Positions 37,578 to 50,343 of a stretch of DNA of 64,000 nt are shown here, piece by piece. Both the position numbers and the translations under genes were made by a program. Below the pieces are notes generated by a model that was not told the origin of the DNA, did not search any database, and saw nothing but the letters and a program-made list of their open reading frames with translations. Each line of letters begins with the position of its first letter. Positions within the stretch are counted from its first letter, which is position 1. Source of the DNA: Tubiluchus corallicola (lineage: Eukaryota > Priapulida > Priapulimorpha > Priapulimorphida > Tubiluchidae); contig JAQGDQ010002373.1 of assembly GCA_030141605.1 (NCBI GenBank), positions 155,921-219,920 on the forward strand. The letters run 5' to 3'.

Positions 37578-40500
37578 ATGAGATGAGATGAGATGAGATG
37601 AGATGAGATGAGATGAGATGAGATGAGATGAGATGAGATGAAATGAAATGAAATGAAATAAAATAAAATAAAGATGTCTCAACGCAAACAGTGTTAATTT
37701 AAAAAATGTTTGGCTCTGCTACCAGATAGCTTAAGATTTGTAGGCACACTAAGCACAATTTCAGGATGCCAGCAACAGGGCCGGATTATCCTATAGACTA
37801 GTATAGGTTGCAGCCTAAGGCTCCTCAAGCTTGGGGACCTTCAAGCTTTTTTAACATTTGGTAAAAAAAAATCTGTTTTTCACTGCGGTTGTGTTGCAAT
37901 ATCTCCTAACTTAGTTTACAATACATAGTAACATAATGATATTTCTTAAAGAATATCTTTATTGACAAACAAAATCAGCTATTCTAGTTTATTTAAAGAA
38001 TTTGCAATAAGTTCACTTCAAGCTGTATAAATGTCGCTAAAATGTATCAAGACGGGTGCGGGCGAGATAGAGAGCGGCTCCGTCTGAGGAGGGCCCATAA
38101 TTTCATTAACCTAGGGGCCCCAAAAGGACATAATCTTGCCCTGTAGGAACGTCATCTAATAACAGACAAGAAAGGGTCAAATTTGATGGTATCGTGGCTT
38201 TATAACCAGTTATTACTTAATTATTACAAGAATGTTTCCTATTAAGACTTTTGAATAAAAAAATTGTTCATACAAGCTACGGTTGTAGAATTTAACAGCC
38301 AAAAACCTGCGAAGTTTTGAGCTGAGCTAGACAAGAGTAGATGAGATGCGCAAAAGATAATATACGTAATAGGTGATACATAATAGGTAATAGATAATAT
38401 ACGTAATAGGTGATATACGTGATAGATGAATGATGACCATGGTCTATTATATCATATTAGCATGTTTCGTTTCTATTATAGTAGTTTATCAATAAGATAT
38501 GTATTATTATTATCTTCACTCATCCATAGATAAAATTTCTTACAAAAACCTAATTTAGCGTTAGTTACAGACTTAGAATTGGCTCTTAGCCAGAAAGATA
38601 CATGATACTAAAGAGTAGCAAGAAATGATTATATTTAGAACGTTTAGTTACTTGCCTCGTGCATCTAAAAATTCTGCATCTGTAACTAAATTGGATGTTT
38701 TTACCTTCCATAATCACATATCATCAACCAGAGTAATATAATCCACTAACGTTCACTTTCTCGAATTTTGCTAGGTCGTTCAAATATAGAGCCGTGCTTT
38801 GCATTTTGTTAGGAAGCCATTTCCGACTTCTCCCTTTCAATTTCCATTTCATTATCCAGGATAAAACGTCTACGGAAAACGACAATACCGTTCAAACAAC
38901 GTTGGCGTATCTGAATTTTCAACCAACATTTGTCAACGCGTGTCTTCTACTCGACATGTTTAAGACAGTTTTCTCCTTGTTAAATCCAAAACCGAAGTTG
39001 TCTTACAAGTGAGAAGGTTGTTTTGGAGGATGGTTACATTGCTAATGCAAAGAGAAGGGTGCTGCTCACTTACACGCCCTTATCATTTACCTGCTCTCGA
39101 CATTTCGTGTAATCCTACGTGACCTTTAAGAACAACCTAATACAAACAAGCATTTTAGCAAAATTCAATTTAACAAATTAGGTACTAAAATTGAGACGAC
39201 GTTAATTTAAAAAAAAACCCAGGAAGAAGAGCATCTCTCAAAACTTGTGAGTTAATGAGTTTGAAACTGATCCTGAATTAAATGTACGTAGAGGACGGCA
39301 TAGATAGATACCAGGCAATGATCTATAGATTACATTGCTTTGAATTAGAACAGAACGGATTGTAGTGGACTGGAAGTGCGCTATACTGGACTGGACTGGC
39401 CTCGAGCTATATATATACTTTATTTATTTTGAGTGGATTTACAACACAGTAACTATTGCTGATCACAGTATTTCTACTATGTGCAGTTAAGAAATATACA
39501 ATTAATTAGTTAGAGTATGTAATAACTCAAAATAGTTAATTCAAAAATGCGACTAGCTCATTAGTTAATACTTAATTAAATTTACAAAACCCATACAATA
39601 GATACGATAACAGAAACGATTCTCGATGTATAAGCCTATAAGCCCATGAAAAGTACAAGTTGTACATTGTAATGCACAATGTTGCTACAGAATTCAGAAA
39701 TCCAATACATGTGGAATTAATACAATTAGTGTAGTATTACAGTTACTACAACAGTACATATGGTTGATTCTAGCATAAGTTGTTTATTAATGAGTACTTG
39801 ATTGAAAGACAGTCTACATAATAACTTAAAATACAATTATACGTACAATCAGTTAACAAAACGTTTAGTGGACTTTTTGTAGTTCGGCAACAATTTGGAT
39901 GGATGACCTGATCTGAGTTTATAAAAAATGTCCTTGTACATAATAGCAGGTCTAGATTTGGCGTGTAATTCTTGAGTTATGTGATGATAATAACAGAGTC
40001 AATAATAGTGTTGTGTGTATGTCATAGTTTGCGCGAAAACATAATGGCGAGGGCTTTCAGTCGAATTGTTGTAGCTACATGAACGGTCATCATCGATAAT
40101 ATTCCTGAAAAACAAATCACCTTTTAATTGCGAAAAATTAGCAATGAATCTATTTGTTGAAATTTCATTACTTCGATCTTCATTATAATTGGGGCATACT
40201 CGTTTAGTACGAACTCCCCATAGGTTCAAGAATCTACTTTTAAAAGCAAATGGAGAAAGGAAGGCCTGTCTGCTTTCAATTGGTAAACTATTCCATGGGC
40301 GGATGCCTTTTTGGAAAAAAACTATTATACAAATGTCGTGTAGGCAATAAAAAATGGGTCACGTAGAGCATAGTGATTGTTGGGACGAAGCTCATGTAAT
40401 TTTCTATCAAGTATTGAGGAGCTTGATTATAATATATTTTTTGGATTATTCAAACGGTTTAAAGTTCACTCCTCTAAAAAAGTTAACGTAATTTTAGTTA

Positions 40501-43500
40501 TTATATTATAAAGCCTAGGGTGAACAGTCTAGAATAAACTGATTTGTACACCAGGCTTGCATCATTTGTACATCAAAAATTACAAAGTTTGTACGGAAAT
40601 AATTGGCAATGAAGCATTAGAGAACTTTACATATGCAAAATGCATTATACTTTTTAAACTAATCTGGCAAAGTACTGAATAATGACTAATTTCTACGGCG
40701 AATATTTTAGTCTCCTTAATATATCTCTGCACTAATTGAAATATGAGAATATTTTTATCATGGCTTAGTTGTGGATTACCAGATAGAAAGATTGATATTT
40801 TATCCTGTGAACTGAGATTATTGAAATACTTAATTCAACTCGTCTTTACTGAAGATATTGGGTTGCATTACGCGCATTATTTGTTAATTGTTTTACTATA
40901 GTACGGCTTTGCTGATTGTCAAAGCAAAGTAGTTAGCGTTATTATATATCAATATATATGGTTCAAATTTAGTTATGCAACTATAGTACAGTATAATGCA
41001 GTCAGAACCGGATTATTCTATAGGCTAATACAGGCTGCAAACCTAGGGCCCCTCAATATTGAAGCCCTTCAAGCTTTAGTAACATTTGACTAAAAATGTG
41101 CTTTTTTACTACGGTTGTGTTGAAACAATATGCTAATCTGGTTTGCATAGCCTATTTCTTAAAGAATATTTTTATTGACAAACAAAAGTCAGCTTTTCTA
41201 GTTTATTTAAACAATTTGCAATAAGTTTACGTCAAGCTATATACATATCGCTAAGACATACCACCAGCAAAAAATATTCAAGATGGATTTTGGCGAGTTT
41301 AGAGGCTGACGCCGTCCGAAGGGGGCCGAATAATTGCTTTGGCCTAGGAGCCCCAAAAGGTCATAATCCGGCCCTGCGTACAGTAAGTTCCACAAGCGTC
41401 GCGATTTTTCCGTTTATTTCCTGTGTTGAATCATTGGTACTCTCAAGCTTGGTCTAAAACAACAATTAAATTTAAGCTCTGAAAAAAACAACTATTGTTG
41501 AGAGAAAGCTTGGCATTTTACTTTTTGTTTCATTCATGTCATGTAGCGCTGGAAATGTATTACTTTTATCGCATTAGAAACTTGTGCTCGTTAAGGATAT
41601 TGAGACATGAATCCCAATTTAATTCCCCATTAAAAACACTTATTAGCTGCAGCGCTATGAGCCTGTTGCTTTCTCAAAGTGCCGCCAGCTATCCCGCGGA
41701 AAGAGTCGATTTTAATGAGTCAACTTAGACTACCTAAATCTTTCGTAGTTCATTAAAATTTCCTCAACAAAAAACGGCAAATTTGCAGAACGGAGTACGA
41801 ATTAAATAAAAATGTTCTCGTTTCGTAAAAGGCTTGGGAAATGACAAGCTACGTTCCAGATGGCTATAATCCTCAGCTTAAGAAACGACTGGAGTGAAAA
41901 TTTCTAAGCTCTTGCATGAGTTAATAAGCAAATTTTCTTATGGGTTTCATACGTCTGAAGGAAGCCAAAGCCGATTTTGTGTATGTGTGATCATAATTAC
42001 GTGGTTTATATAATCCGGTCTGGCGAACTCAACCTTAAAAAGGGATAGAAAGAACTTGCTTATATAAAAGGTTGCTGCAAGTCAGTAGTACTGACCTCAC
42101 TTCTCCCATCAATCAGACATCATTTCTATACAGACCCTTTGCTATACCAAATAAAGGTTAACACGTTAAGAAAACACGTAAATATTACTATGTTATTTAT
42201 GAAATAAAATCATTTGTTTACTACATGTTTAGATGTGTAGTGTATCAACATACTAATTTTTGGCATTTGCTATTGCAGCATTAATTGTTCGATTCCTGAC
42301 AAAGAGGTTTATCTGGGAATATGACCCAACCTTAGGTAAGACATCCAAATTCCGTAACTGTTTTCGCATAAAAATTTTCTTTACGATTTTAAGGAAATGT
42401 TGAATTGGTCGACTTTATGACTAACCTGTTTAGTTAGCGCACCTTTATTTAAATCCCCTCCCCCCGTACATTTAGTAGCGAACCTTCCCCCACAGAGTGG
42501 ATAGTTTTCTTCTTTGTTGCAGCATACCTACTATTAGCACTCTACTATATTATAATTTATCAATATCATCATCTCCTGACACCCACTATTTTTACAATCA
42601 AACTGAAATATTAATTTATCGGTTTCTTATCGCTGAAAGTTTGTAATTTGCTTTGTAGATGCTAGGCGCTTTACAAATTTGCACAAATGTATCTACACGG
42701 CATTTTTCTTGCATGAGCTGGTGTGAGATTTTCAGTAAGTGACACATTGACAGGAATTTTCTTCAGTTCTTACACTATAGCTATTAAATACTTGCACAAT
42801 AAAAATACCTCTATGCTGATTATAAGCACTGAGATTAGAGCTAGTTGAGACCGAGACTGGGCCTACTGGTTGTGTTGATCAACTTAGTGTGAACAGAACT
42901 ACAATCTTAGTGCGAACTAGATTTTCCAGTGTGAACATGACACTGAATTAATAGGATACAATGAACATTGCGATTCATAACAGTACGACATTAAGATGGT
43001 GGATTGCTAAATTTGAATGTTTGTCTTTTATAATATAGAATGGACGTATAGACATGCGCTCATAATTGATGATGAAAATGTAATACTCGAGATATTGGAC
43101 ACAGGAGGTCAGGTAAGTTATAAAGCGTTTGTATACCTTTAGTCCTTTTCAATAATATTGCACAAAAAATACATATTCATTTACTTGAACCATGACCTTG
43201 AAACGGATTAATGAAATACAATAATAAATACACAAATTTATGTGCAATTTTTTACAGCTGAAATAAAATTTTTGTTATTACATAATCTACGTTTAACCAG
43301 TGACACTTTAAGCGTGCCATAATCTATTTGCATTTTATTTTTGATTATACCTCTTACCTTGTGTCTGAACTTGCAAGTAGGAAATAAATGTTTCACTTTA
43401 TCAGTTTTAATATTATTTTAAATATGAATTATAACTGAAACGAACATTTTTTCAATGTATTCTCATCTTATCATAGTCTGAAAATCTTATTTTTGCAGAA

Positions 43501-43645
43501 AACACTTGCGCATACATTTGCGTATTTATTACAGTGTGTTTCATTGTTTCAATCCATTTTAAAAAGCTGACATGAACAACGAAACGCGTCATGGTTCAAA
43601 TAAATTAATGTTTTCAAGCAACACGCCAAAAACTAGCATACACAC

Positions 43646-43678
<33 letters not shown>

Positions 43679-45906
43679 TGAAAAAATATATGTATTTATG
43701 TATATACTATGTGTATTATTATTATTTGTGTGTTACAACAAAAATAATTAGGCCTGCTAAGCTAGTCCTGTGCAATATTAAAATGTGCATTAATTATCAT
43801 ACAATTAATTAAATTTTGAAAGACAAGAAAAGTAAAAAAGTTGTATTTCAGACTGTATTTCAACTTTTTCACTTTTCCTATTGTCGATTTTGTTGCCTTA
43901 ATAATAATCTTGTCATTAATATTATAATAACTATAAATCAAAATGTGTATATGTTTATACTTTAACTTAATATTTTCCAGAGTGAAACTCCGCACAAGGA
44001 GGGACAGGTGAAGTGGGGGGAATCGTTTTTGCTAGTTTACAGTATTGATGACAGAGATAGTTTCAAACAAATCGCCTCAATAAAATTATACATAGACGAC
44101 ATTAAAGGGACCAAGTCTTCGCCTTGCATTATAATTGGTAATAAAGCAGATCTAGATCATATAAGAGAGGTGAGTTTTGTGCATGTACAAATAATTGCCT
44201 TACAGTTTAAGCGCAAGATAATTGAGTTGCATTTTGTTTTCAACTAACTCATTTAAATGTGACAATGTTTTTATAAGAAAATTAATGTAGGTCTACTTAG
44301 ATTGATGATATTCCACCTTAAAGTAATTAATATACTTAGCACTCTTAACTAATATAATTTCTGTCAGATATAATCTAGTGCTAAGGTCTGGAAGGTGATG
44401 AGTTCGATACAGCGGCCGGGTAATGCCAAAGACTTTAAAAATGGTGTCCGTTGTTGCCCAGCCTGGCGCGTGACATTTAGGGTAAAAGTAGGGTAATAAT
44501 AATCTCTACTATGTAGGTGTAATTTGTTGATGAAAGCCTCATGGCAAGTTTGTGTTGTCTGTTGAATTAAGAGCCGACTTTAAACAAAAAAGATGATTAT
44601 ATTTGGCGCTTTCTGCTAAACGTGCCGCCTGTGATGAGAATCACAAAAATTCAATTGTGGGGAAGGTTGCTTTTCTCCAAGTCTTTTGTCTTTAGTTCTT
44701 TTCAGGACTCGCAAATGACTTCATTAACTCCAAATGGTAGTCTTTAATAATGCTCTATCTTGATCGGTCTCTCATTATACCATTAAGGTGTTAATGTGTG
44801 TTTTTAACACGTAATTAATTATCAAGCTTATGTTTAAAATAGCCTGGATGCAGCCTGGATTTGAATCAGGACATTCTGGTTGCAACGCATCGTCCATAAA
44901 CCAATAGGCAACCACATTCCCCAATAATCAAGGCAGCCCAAAGTTCATCCTTGACAGGTGGCCAACCAAGTTGCAGCATTTCCAATGTTAGAGCGCTCAC
45001 ACAAGAGTAATTCTAACTAATTTATGATAAAGAATTCCAAACTTGCAGCTTGCTCCTACTTTCACGTAATAATATCTAAGAAAAAAGAGTAGTGTTTTTT
45101 TCTGAAAGGATTTCTTATCAGGTGAAGCAAGAAGAGGGCGAAGCTCTCGCAGAAGAACTCTGCTGTAGTTTTTTTGAATGTTCTGCCAGTGACGGGGACG
45201 AAAATGTAGTCGAATCATTCCACGAACTTCACAGAGAACTGAAGCGACGGAAAGTTGTCGAATCAAGAGGTGAATTTAATTTTATTTTAGAGGCGGTTTA
45301 CTCGCAGTTTTGCTCACATAGGTGTAAAGCAGTTACTGTGGCCTTTTTTACTGTTAACGATGGACTAGCAGCTGTAGCAAAATATCTACTGGCAAAGAGG
45401 TAGAAACTGCATGACTAATTGACTACGTAGTATCGTGCATGTATTTTAGCGAAAATTAATAATGGCTAAAATGTTTTGTTTTTTTGCAGTAACTTAAAAA
45501 TTTTCAAGTCTTATCAATGGCAATCACCTTCACGTAGTTGTAATATGTGTAAAATTTAGCCAGAGTGAATGAGTGCATGAGAGAATGACTGAGTGTGTTA
45601 GAATGGATGTGCTCATTCATTTGTGTGAGAAATGTATTAGGTATTAAAGTCCGCGTGTGTAAATGATGATGTGTGTATTTTATGCTACTTTATTTGTAAA
45701 TAGATCTTATTGTATTTAATCTTGTCTGTGAAAATAGCCTACAGTTTATGTTTTATTTTGTGAAAATGGACATTAAGTAAAGGTGTTATATTCTATTGCA
45801 TTGTATTTTAGGTCGCCGCCGGTCGAGTGCTGCAGCTCAGCAAGTAATTCATGTTCTCAATAAAGTGTTTCATGGTCATAAAGATAAAGACAAAGTGCAC
45901 GCTTGA
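32450..45906 (+). CDS. RERG: RERG-like Ras-family small GTPase (six coding exons, complete)
   Basis: A small GTPase of the RERG/RERGL branch, membrane-independent relatives of Ras that restrain growth signalling in mammals. Coding exons are 32450-32519, 42279-42335, 43039-43112, 43981-44169, 45122-45269 and 45812-45906, all GT-AG and in phase. They total 633 nt, 210 aa (human RERG is about 199). Motifs: P-loop GKTGVGKS (Thr at the Ras Gly12 position), [14 protein letters not shown] as in RERG, switch II region [16 protein letters not shown], base-specificity [13 protein letters not shown] near the SAK position, and a basic tail RRRSSA. There is no C-terminal CAAX box, as expected for RERG, so it is probably cytosolic. 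The oddity is DTGGQ where most relatives have DTAGQ. A REM- or RASL-type assignment is less likely given the FIWEYDPTL block. Confidence 0.94.
32640..32735. repeat. GATGTA/GATACA hexamer-like array
   Basis: AGATGTAGATGTACATGAAG grades into AGATACAGATACAGATAC and then TATAGATA, in the first coding intron of the RERG-like gene. Simple sequence. Confidence 0.85.
33580..35260. repeat. Degenerate ~150-bp tandem repeat rich in nuclear-receptor half-sites
   Basis: Seven to eight diverged units share TTCGTCTCATCGAGACCTTT followed by CATTTGATGTACTACAA (anchors near 33660, 33790, 33940, 33980, 34590, 34740, 34855, 34995). Each has a GGTTTTTGTCC-type block and a GGGTCA/AGGTCA pair. A longer spacer (34080-34320) is duplicated at 35095-35260. 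Exact or near DR1 elements stand at 33608-33620 (GGGTCA-G-AGGTCA), 33896-33908 and 34250-34262 (AGGTCA-G-AGGTCA), and TCAAGGTCA at 34814-34822. It lies wholly within the 9.8-kb RERG intron. Apparent ORFs are repeat artefacts. Confidence 0.8.
35260..36560. other. RERG intron, no recognised feature
   Basis: AT-rich intronic sequence. The ORFs at 35524-35883 and 35763-35954 have no recognisable domain. Confidence 0.5.
36560..36760 (-). mobile_element. Short LINE C-terminal remnant
   Basis: Minus-strand frames give [16 protein letters not shown] and, after a frameshift, [18 protein letters not shown]. This resembles the C-terminal WNSLP...SLEVFK..LDK stretch of non-LTR reverse transcriptases. 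Only the tail survives. Confidence 0.45.
36908..36982. repeat. CAC/TAC trinucleotide repeat
   Basis: About 25 CAC or TAC triplets. The minus strand gives a Gly/Ser-rich ORF and the + strand a His/Tyr-rich ORF. I judge both artefacts of the repeat. Confidence 0.9.
37505..37674. repeat. Symmetric pentanucleotide array (AAATA-AGATA-AGATG-AAATG-AAATA)
   Basis: Pure blocks of five-base units follow one another: AAATA, AGATA, AGATG, AAATG, AAATA. Each block differs from the next by one base, and the array begins and ends with the same unit. Confidence 0.95.
37776..38143. mobile_element. hAT-like MITE, copy 2
   Basis: 368 bp from CAGGGCCGGATTAT to ATAATCTTGCCCTG, the best 5' terminus of the family. 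The interior matches copy 3 closely, including TTTCTTAAAGAATAT, TTTATTGACAAACAAAA and CCTAGGGGCCCCAAAAGG. Non-coding and non-autonomous. Flanking 8-mers do not match, so the target duplication has decayed or the ends are slightly misplaced. Confidence 0.8.
38144..39640. other. RERG intron, mostly unrecognised
   Basis: Contains a small repeat of GTAATAGGTGATA motifs at 38365-38430 and a GGACT-rich patch near 39370-39400. No gene recognised. Confidence 0.45.
39990..40420 (-). mobile_element. LINE C-terminal fragment, frameshifted
   Basis: Minus-strand frames give [11 protein letters not shown], then [19 protein letters not shown] and [10 protein letters not shown], continuing to a stop at 39999. 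The pattern is the reverse-transcriptase C-terminus of a non-LTR element (R.WNSLP.E......FK.R). Stops and a frameshift between pieces show decay. Confidence 0.6.
41003..41376. mobile_element. hAT-like MITE, copy 3
   Basis: 374 bp from CAGAACCGGATTAT to ATAATCCGGCCCTG. The 3' end is intact relative to the family. Flanking 8-mers (AATGCAGT and CGTACAGT) agree at five of eight positions. It lies about 900 bp upstream of the second RERG coding exon. Confidence 0.8.
41377..42278. other. RERG intron, no recognised feature
   Basis: Final part of the first coding intron, ending in TATTGCAG at 42278. Nothing else recognised. Confidence 0.5.
43638..43680. repeat. CACG/CACA simple repeat
   Basis: CACGCGCACGCACGCACG grading to CACACACA within the RERG intron between coding exons 3 and 4. 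Confidence 0.9.
44371..44600 (+). mobile_element. Candidate tRNA-derived SINE in RERG intron 4
   Basis: An A-box-like TAGTGCTAAGGTCTGG is followed about 30 bp later by a B-box-like GAGTTCGATAC. A GC-richer body with GCCCAGCCTGGCGCG follows, and the end reads AGAGCCGACTTTAAAC. The layout fits a tRNA-derived SINE. No second copy in the window confirms it. Confidence 0.45.
44850..45000. repeat. Dispersed SINE-like repeat, copy 2
   Basis: Ends TGGCCAACCAAGTTGCAGC... CCAATGTTAGAGCGCTCACA, matching 11764-11930. The minus strand carries GATTCAAATCCAGG, a good tRNA B-box. Probably the same tRNA-derived family. Confidence 0.5.
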
Positions 45907-48900
45907 CAACCAACTGAAAGGGTCACGTTTGATGACCCAAAAAATGCGTGAACATTTACGCGTTGTTGAAAAAAACCGTCTGAAAAAAATGGATGACTTC
46001 GCAGGTGTTCATGCTATCGTCGTATCTACCGTTTACAAGTGCTGTGCTTAATACTTTTCTTGATATTCACTTAAATGTAATGCTGATGTCATTTAATGTG
46101 AGCAAAACTGAACGAATTCAAATTCTACTCTGGTGAGCGTGAGCATCACTGTTTTTGTTACTTAGCTACGCCTGGTCTAGTGTGGTTGAAAAAATTGCAG
46201 ATTATTTGATTACGCCCATGTGTCATTGACCAGTGTGCACGGTGCTCGCGGATCGTGACCAGTTATCAGTTGACTATGCCTGCTCCAGTGCGGCATACCG
46301 CTGTATGAGGCCATACCCCAGGGCTCTACCCTACCTCATGATTTAACCTAATAGCTATTCAATGTTATAATCTGATGCCTAACATACTGACGATGATGAA
46401 ACCAGAATATGGCATCTGGCAGAATTCACTGTTCGCCAATCAAAAATTAACAAGAGTTTAGCCAAGCTTTAGAGGAACCGATCACTTTCTGCACAAAGCT
46501 TGTCAAGCAGGTCAAAAGATGAATGCAGTCGTTGATATATATGCCGTGTATAAGCAACAAACTTATTATGAAAATCATTATTTTAATGCCATATGGTTAT
46601 ACAAAAAAGGTGTAAATATAAAATACTGCGCCAATAATAGGAGTAGATAGCCTGGCCTATGGCAAATTGTTTAATTATTACTGTAATAAAAATCGATTGC
46701 TAATTGTTGGCCGATAATTTGCAATCGCGGATCTCAATTTTTCACTTTTGCTTACATTAAACACATTGTAAGCCAGTATATTCATCTAACGCAGGCTCTA
46801 TGCAGGCTAAGATAATTGTAACTAAAATCACAATGGTACGTCTTCTAATTACAAAAATACAAACAACTTAAAAATAAAAAAGGAAAAAAGACAAGTGACA
46901 GTTTTATTGTAGTAAAAAAATAATTTCGTCACCATTTTGTTAAAGTATAATATGAACATACAAAATGGACGTCATATATTACCATACAATAAAGGCGCTG
47001 ATGTTAGATAGAGATCATAAAAAATTTAATGACAAAATGCACAGACATCTAAACGAATACGAACTTAATGCTAAACGAACTCTAGTCCCTTATTCACAAA
47101 ATGTGTGTTTAGATACATCTAATATCTGCAGTTACAATAACTGTTCTTGACAGGATTGTTAGCCACACTAGTGTTTCTTGATTATAAGAAAATCCAAACG
47201 ATTTATGCATTGGGCAGATAATGTTCATACAGCAGATTATGCAGCTGAACTTTTTAATCTGTGTTAGAGTCTTTCCAGCCCTGCGTATCTTAGTGACGAC
47301 CTTTACATGACCTTTAGGGTGACCTATGACCACAAACATGCCAATTTTTGCTTAAATTTACTTAACGGGGATAAAGTCATTACAGCTTTAGTTGATCACC
47401 ACAACAAAACGTATCCTAAGTAATTTCATGGCACAGTGGAATGAGAAAAGCCAAAAAAATTACAATGATATAAGATCCACATTAATGAGATTTCATAAAA
47501 TGCATGTATAGGTGCATAAAACGAAAATGCGAAATATACATTAAACAGTCAGTACTTTTTAGTACTAAAATATATACAACTATAATCATTGCTATACAGT
47601 ATATTAGCTACCACCACTTGGTCCAAACATGGCTTATAGCCTATATATATACATATATATAGTTTATCAAGAAAAAAAAAAAATATATATATATATATAT
47701 ATACACACACAAATAATTAGAAAGCGTGATATGAGCAGCTGACTGTTCGCTAAAGAAATACACAAACTAAGCACATTATACACTCACCACACTCAAGTTA
47801 CTAGAGTTAGCTGCTTCTCCATTGTTTGCGAGACACTGAATCTGCTTACTATTATGCACAATGCCAAAAGAACTGGAAAAGCAGGGAGAAAACATCACAT
47901 GAAAATATTACAAAAGATTCCTGTTAATGAGTGGTATTACAAGAATAAAAAGATATACAGCAATGGCTGCAGGACCTTTTCAACAGTATGTACAGTATTT
48001 CACTAGACAAATATTTTGATTATCACTACTATAAATCTATAGTTGCCATATATAACTGCATGAATAGCCCATGATTGATTTAGTACCTATATTTTATTTT
48101 CATTTAAAATGTTTTTATCTAAATTATCTTCATTTAAAATAATGAATTCGAACTTTTCGTGATAAACGCGTATCACAGAAATACTGACAGAGGGAGAGGA
48201 TTTGTCGAAGAAACAAATGGCCTCAGCCAATATATTGCGATAAATCTCACAGCTCATCTGCAAACCAATATAAGTGTTAGACAATTTGAAACTTCAGTTG
48301 CTAGTTCTACTGTTATACTGCAGTCATGTGTAATACGCTTACATCACACTATAGTCTAACGTTATGGAATGAAAAGTCATCAACAATTGCACTTCACAGT
48401 AGTCGCTCATAAGCTCTCAAGTAAATGTACAATATTTAAACATAAACCTTAACCTGCAATGATTATTTAGTGCTTTAACTAATAAACAGTGAGATCTAAT
48501 ACTAACTGCACACAGCAAAAAAATCTGTCTTTAGGGAAATGTCTGATCAATGCAAATTGTCTTAGACAAAATTTCCCCGCACAAGGCAACTTTTGTACGA
48601 AACAACCTGTGTCATGCGTAACCTTAATACACAATTATTACATAACACAGGACAAAACAATTACTTTTTGATGGTCTGATGCAAATTGTTGTGCCAAGCC
48701 TGCACATGGGAGCAGGATGAGTTTGTGTCAGACTAGAGGCATCGCAAGATGGATGCGATTGCTGCGTGCAAGGGTGAGAGGGCGCGAAATTCTTCTAGAG
48801 TTCAATAACTGTTATTTATTAAGCACAGATCCAACACTAACAAAGCAAATAACAAAAGTTTTCAAAACTGCCTAGTCAGAGATCATTGTAGCTGACTAAT

Positions 48901-50343
48901 TATTACATCCAGCCTAGAAAAAAAGCTAGTGTTGTTACTTAACAGCGTGTGTAAGGTGTTGTGTGGCTTAGCAGATCGATAATTTTGAAAGAAACAGTGA
49001 CTTCTCTAAATGCCGATTGCATTATTGTGAAAACCTGTAGCGTTCTGTATCTTTGACAATCTTTGCATGTTTTAATGCTGGAGCTAAATGTTTAAGGACC
49101 GTTGTGTTACACGTAACTAATGCATAGAAAAGAGTTACTGTGGTGCAGTTCCGCAAATCAAACTCAGTGTGATTCTTGGCCGAAATTTGTTTACCTTTAT
49201 CCCATCACGTCAAAAAAGAAAAGTCAGGCTCAGGGATGCAAAAAACGCACACAATTTGTGGCTTCATCAACGAAACAAATGGTCAAAATGTTAAAAGGCT
49301 AGGATACCACAAGTACTTGCTACACCACCACGTCAGACAGAAAATTAAGCACGTTTAATAAAAACCCATGTGCCAAACTTGGTAAAACAGTATTTACGCA
49401 TTGTGCATATGGACAAAAAAATCAGTGTCTGACAAGCTGTTGCAGACAGAGTTTGCCTCGTGTATGCCAGACATGAGAGGTAGAAAAACATGGAGGTGAA
49501 ATACTAAAAGCCAACATACAAAAATTTATATCACTGCAAAACAGGAGTATGGAAAATATTGAGAAATACTTTTCTAAAAGCCACATTTAGGCCAATGTCA
49601 TGGGTTACAATACCATCCGCATCTCATTTCGTTTGTTTGCTACCCCTTGACAACATTCACTTGTACTTCGCAACTCCCTGTCTTGATGTTAAATTATACA
49701 AAAAATATAAATTTTGTTTAAAAATGAGAATGTAAAAGTAAGTATAGCAGTTAAAAAGTACGAAACTAATAGCTGCAAAAATGTGTTGCAAATTTGGAAA
49801 AAACTGCCAGCATTCATGTACCATTTCATTGCAAACCATATTAAAAATCAATATTGATTCTCTATTGCACATTTGCAAAGTTTGTACAGTTGGTATATAC
49901 AATTATTATACAAAATACGCTAAGTACCTACTCCACTTTTAACTAAACTATAAAATCAGTACTGTAACTAAATGTTAAAAATACACTATGCATAACCAAT
50001 TTTTGCAAAAGCACACGTAGTTATTTCTAAAAAAAAACTAATTTGAGTATCACAACCAATAAGAATCTAGTTGCTAAGGCACAGAAACTCAGTTGCCTAC
50101 AACTTTTACACCCTGGCAGAATTTCTGCCAAAAGGAACAAAAATTTCTGCCAGAATGCCACACATTTAAAAAAATGTTATAGTACATGATGACGGTAACA
50201 ATGATAGGGAAGATGATATAATACATGTCAGTCTTCTAATCTAGTTGTCTTTTGGCATGCTAGATAGGTAACTTCCAAAACAACTAAGAACAAAGGGCAC
50301 ATTTACTGTAACAGCAGATTTCTATGCTGCTATAGCGTGCAGT
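45907..50343. other. Intergenic between RERG and the LITAF-domain gene
   Basis: Holds the RERG 3' UTR at its left edge (a candidate AATAAA lies at 46685-46690) and an (AT)n/(AC)n tract at 47640-47710. The 60-80 aa ORFs here have no recognisable domains. About 4.4 kb without a supported gene. Confidence 0.45.
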
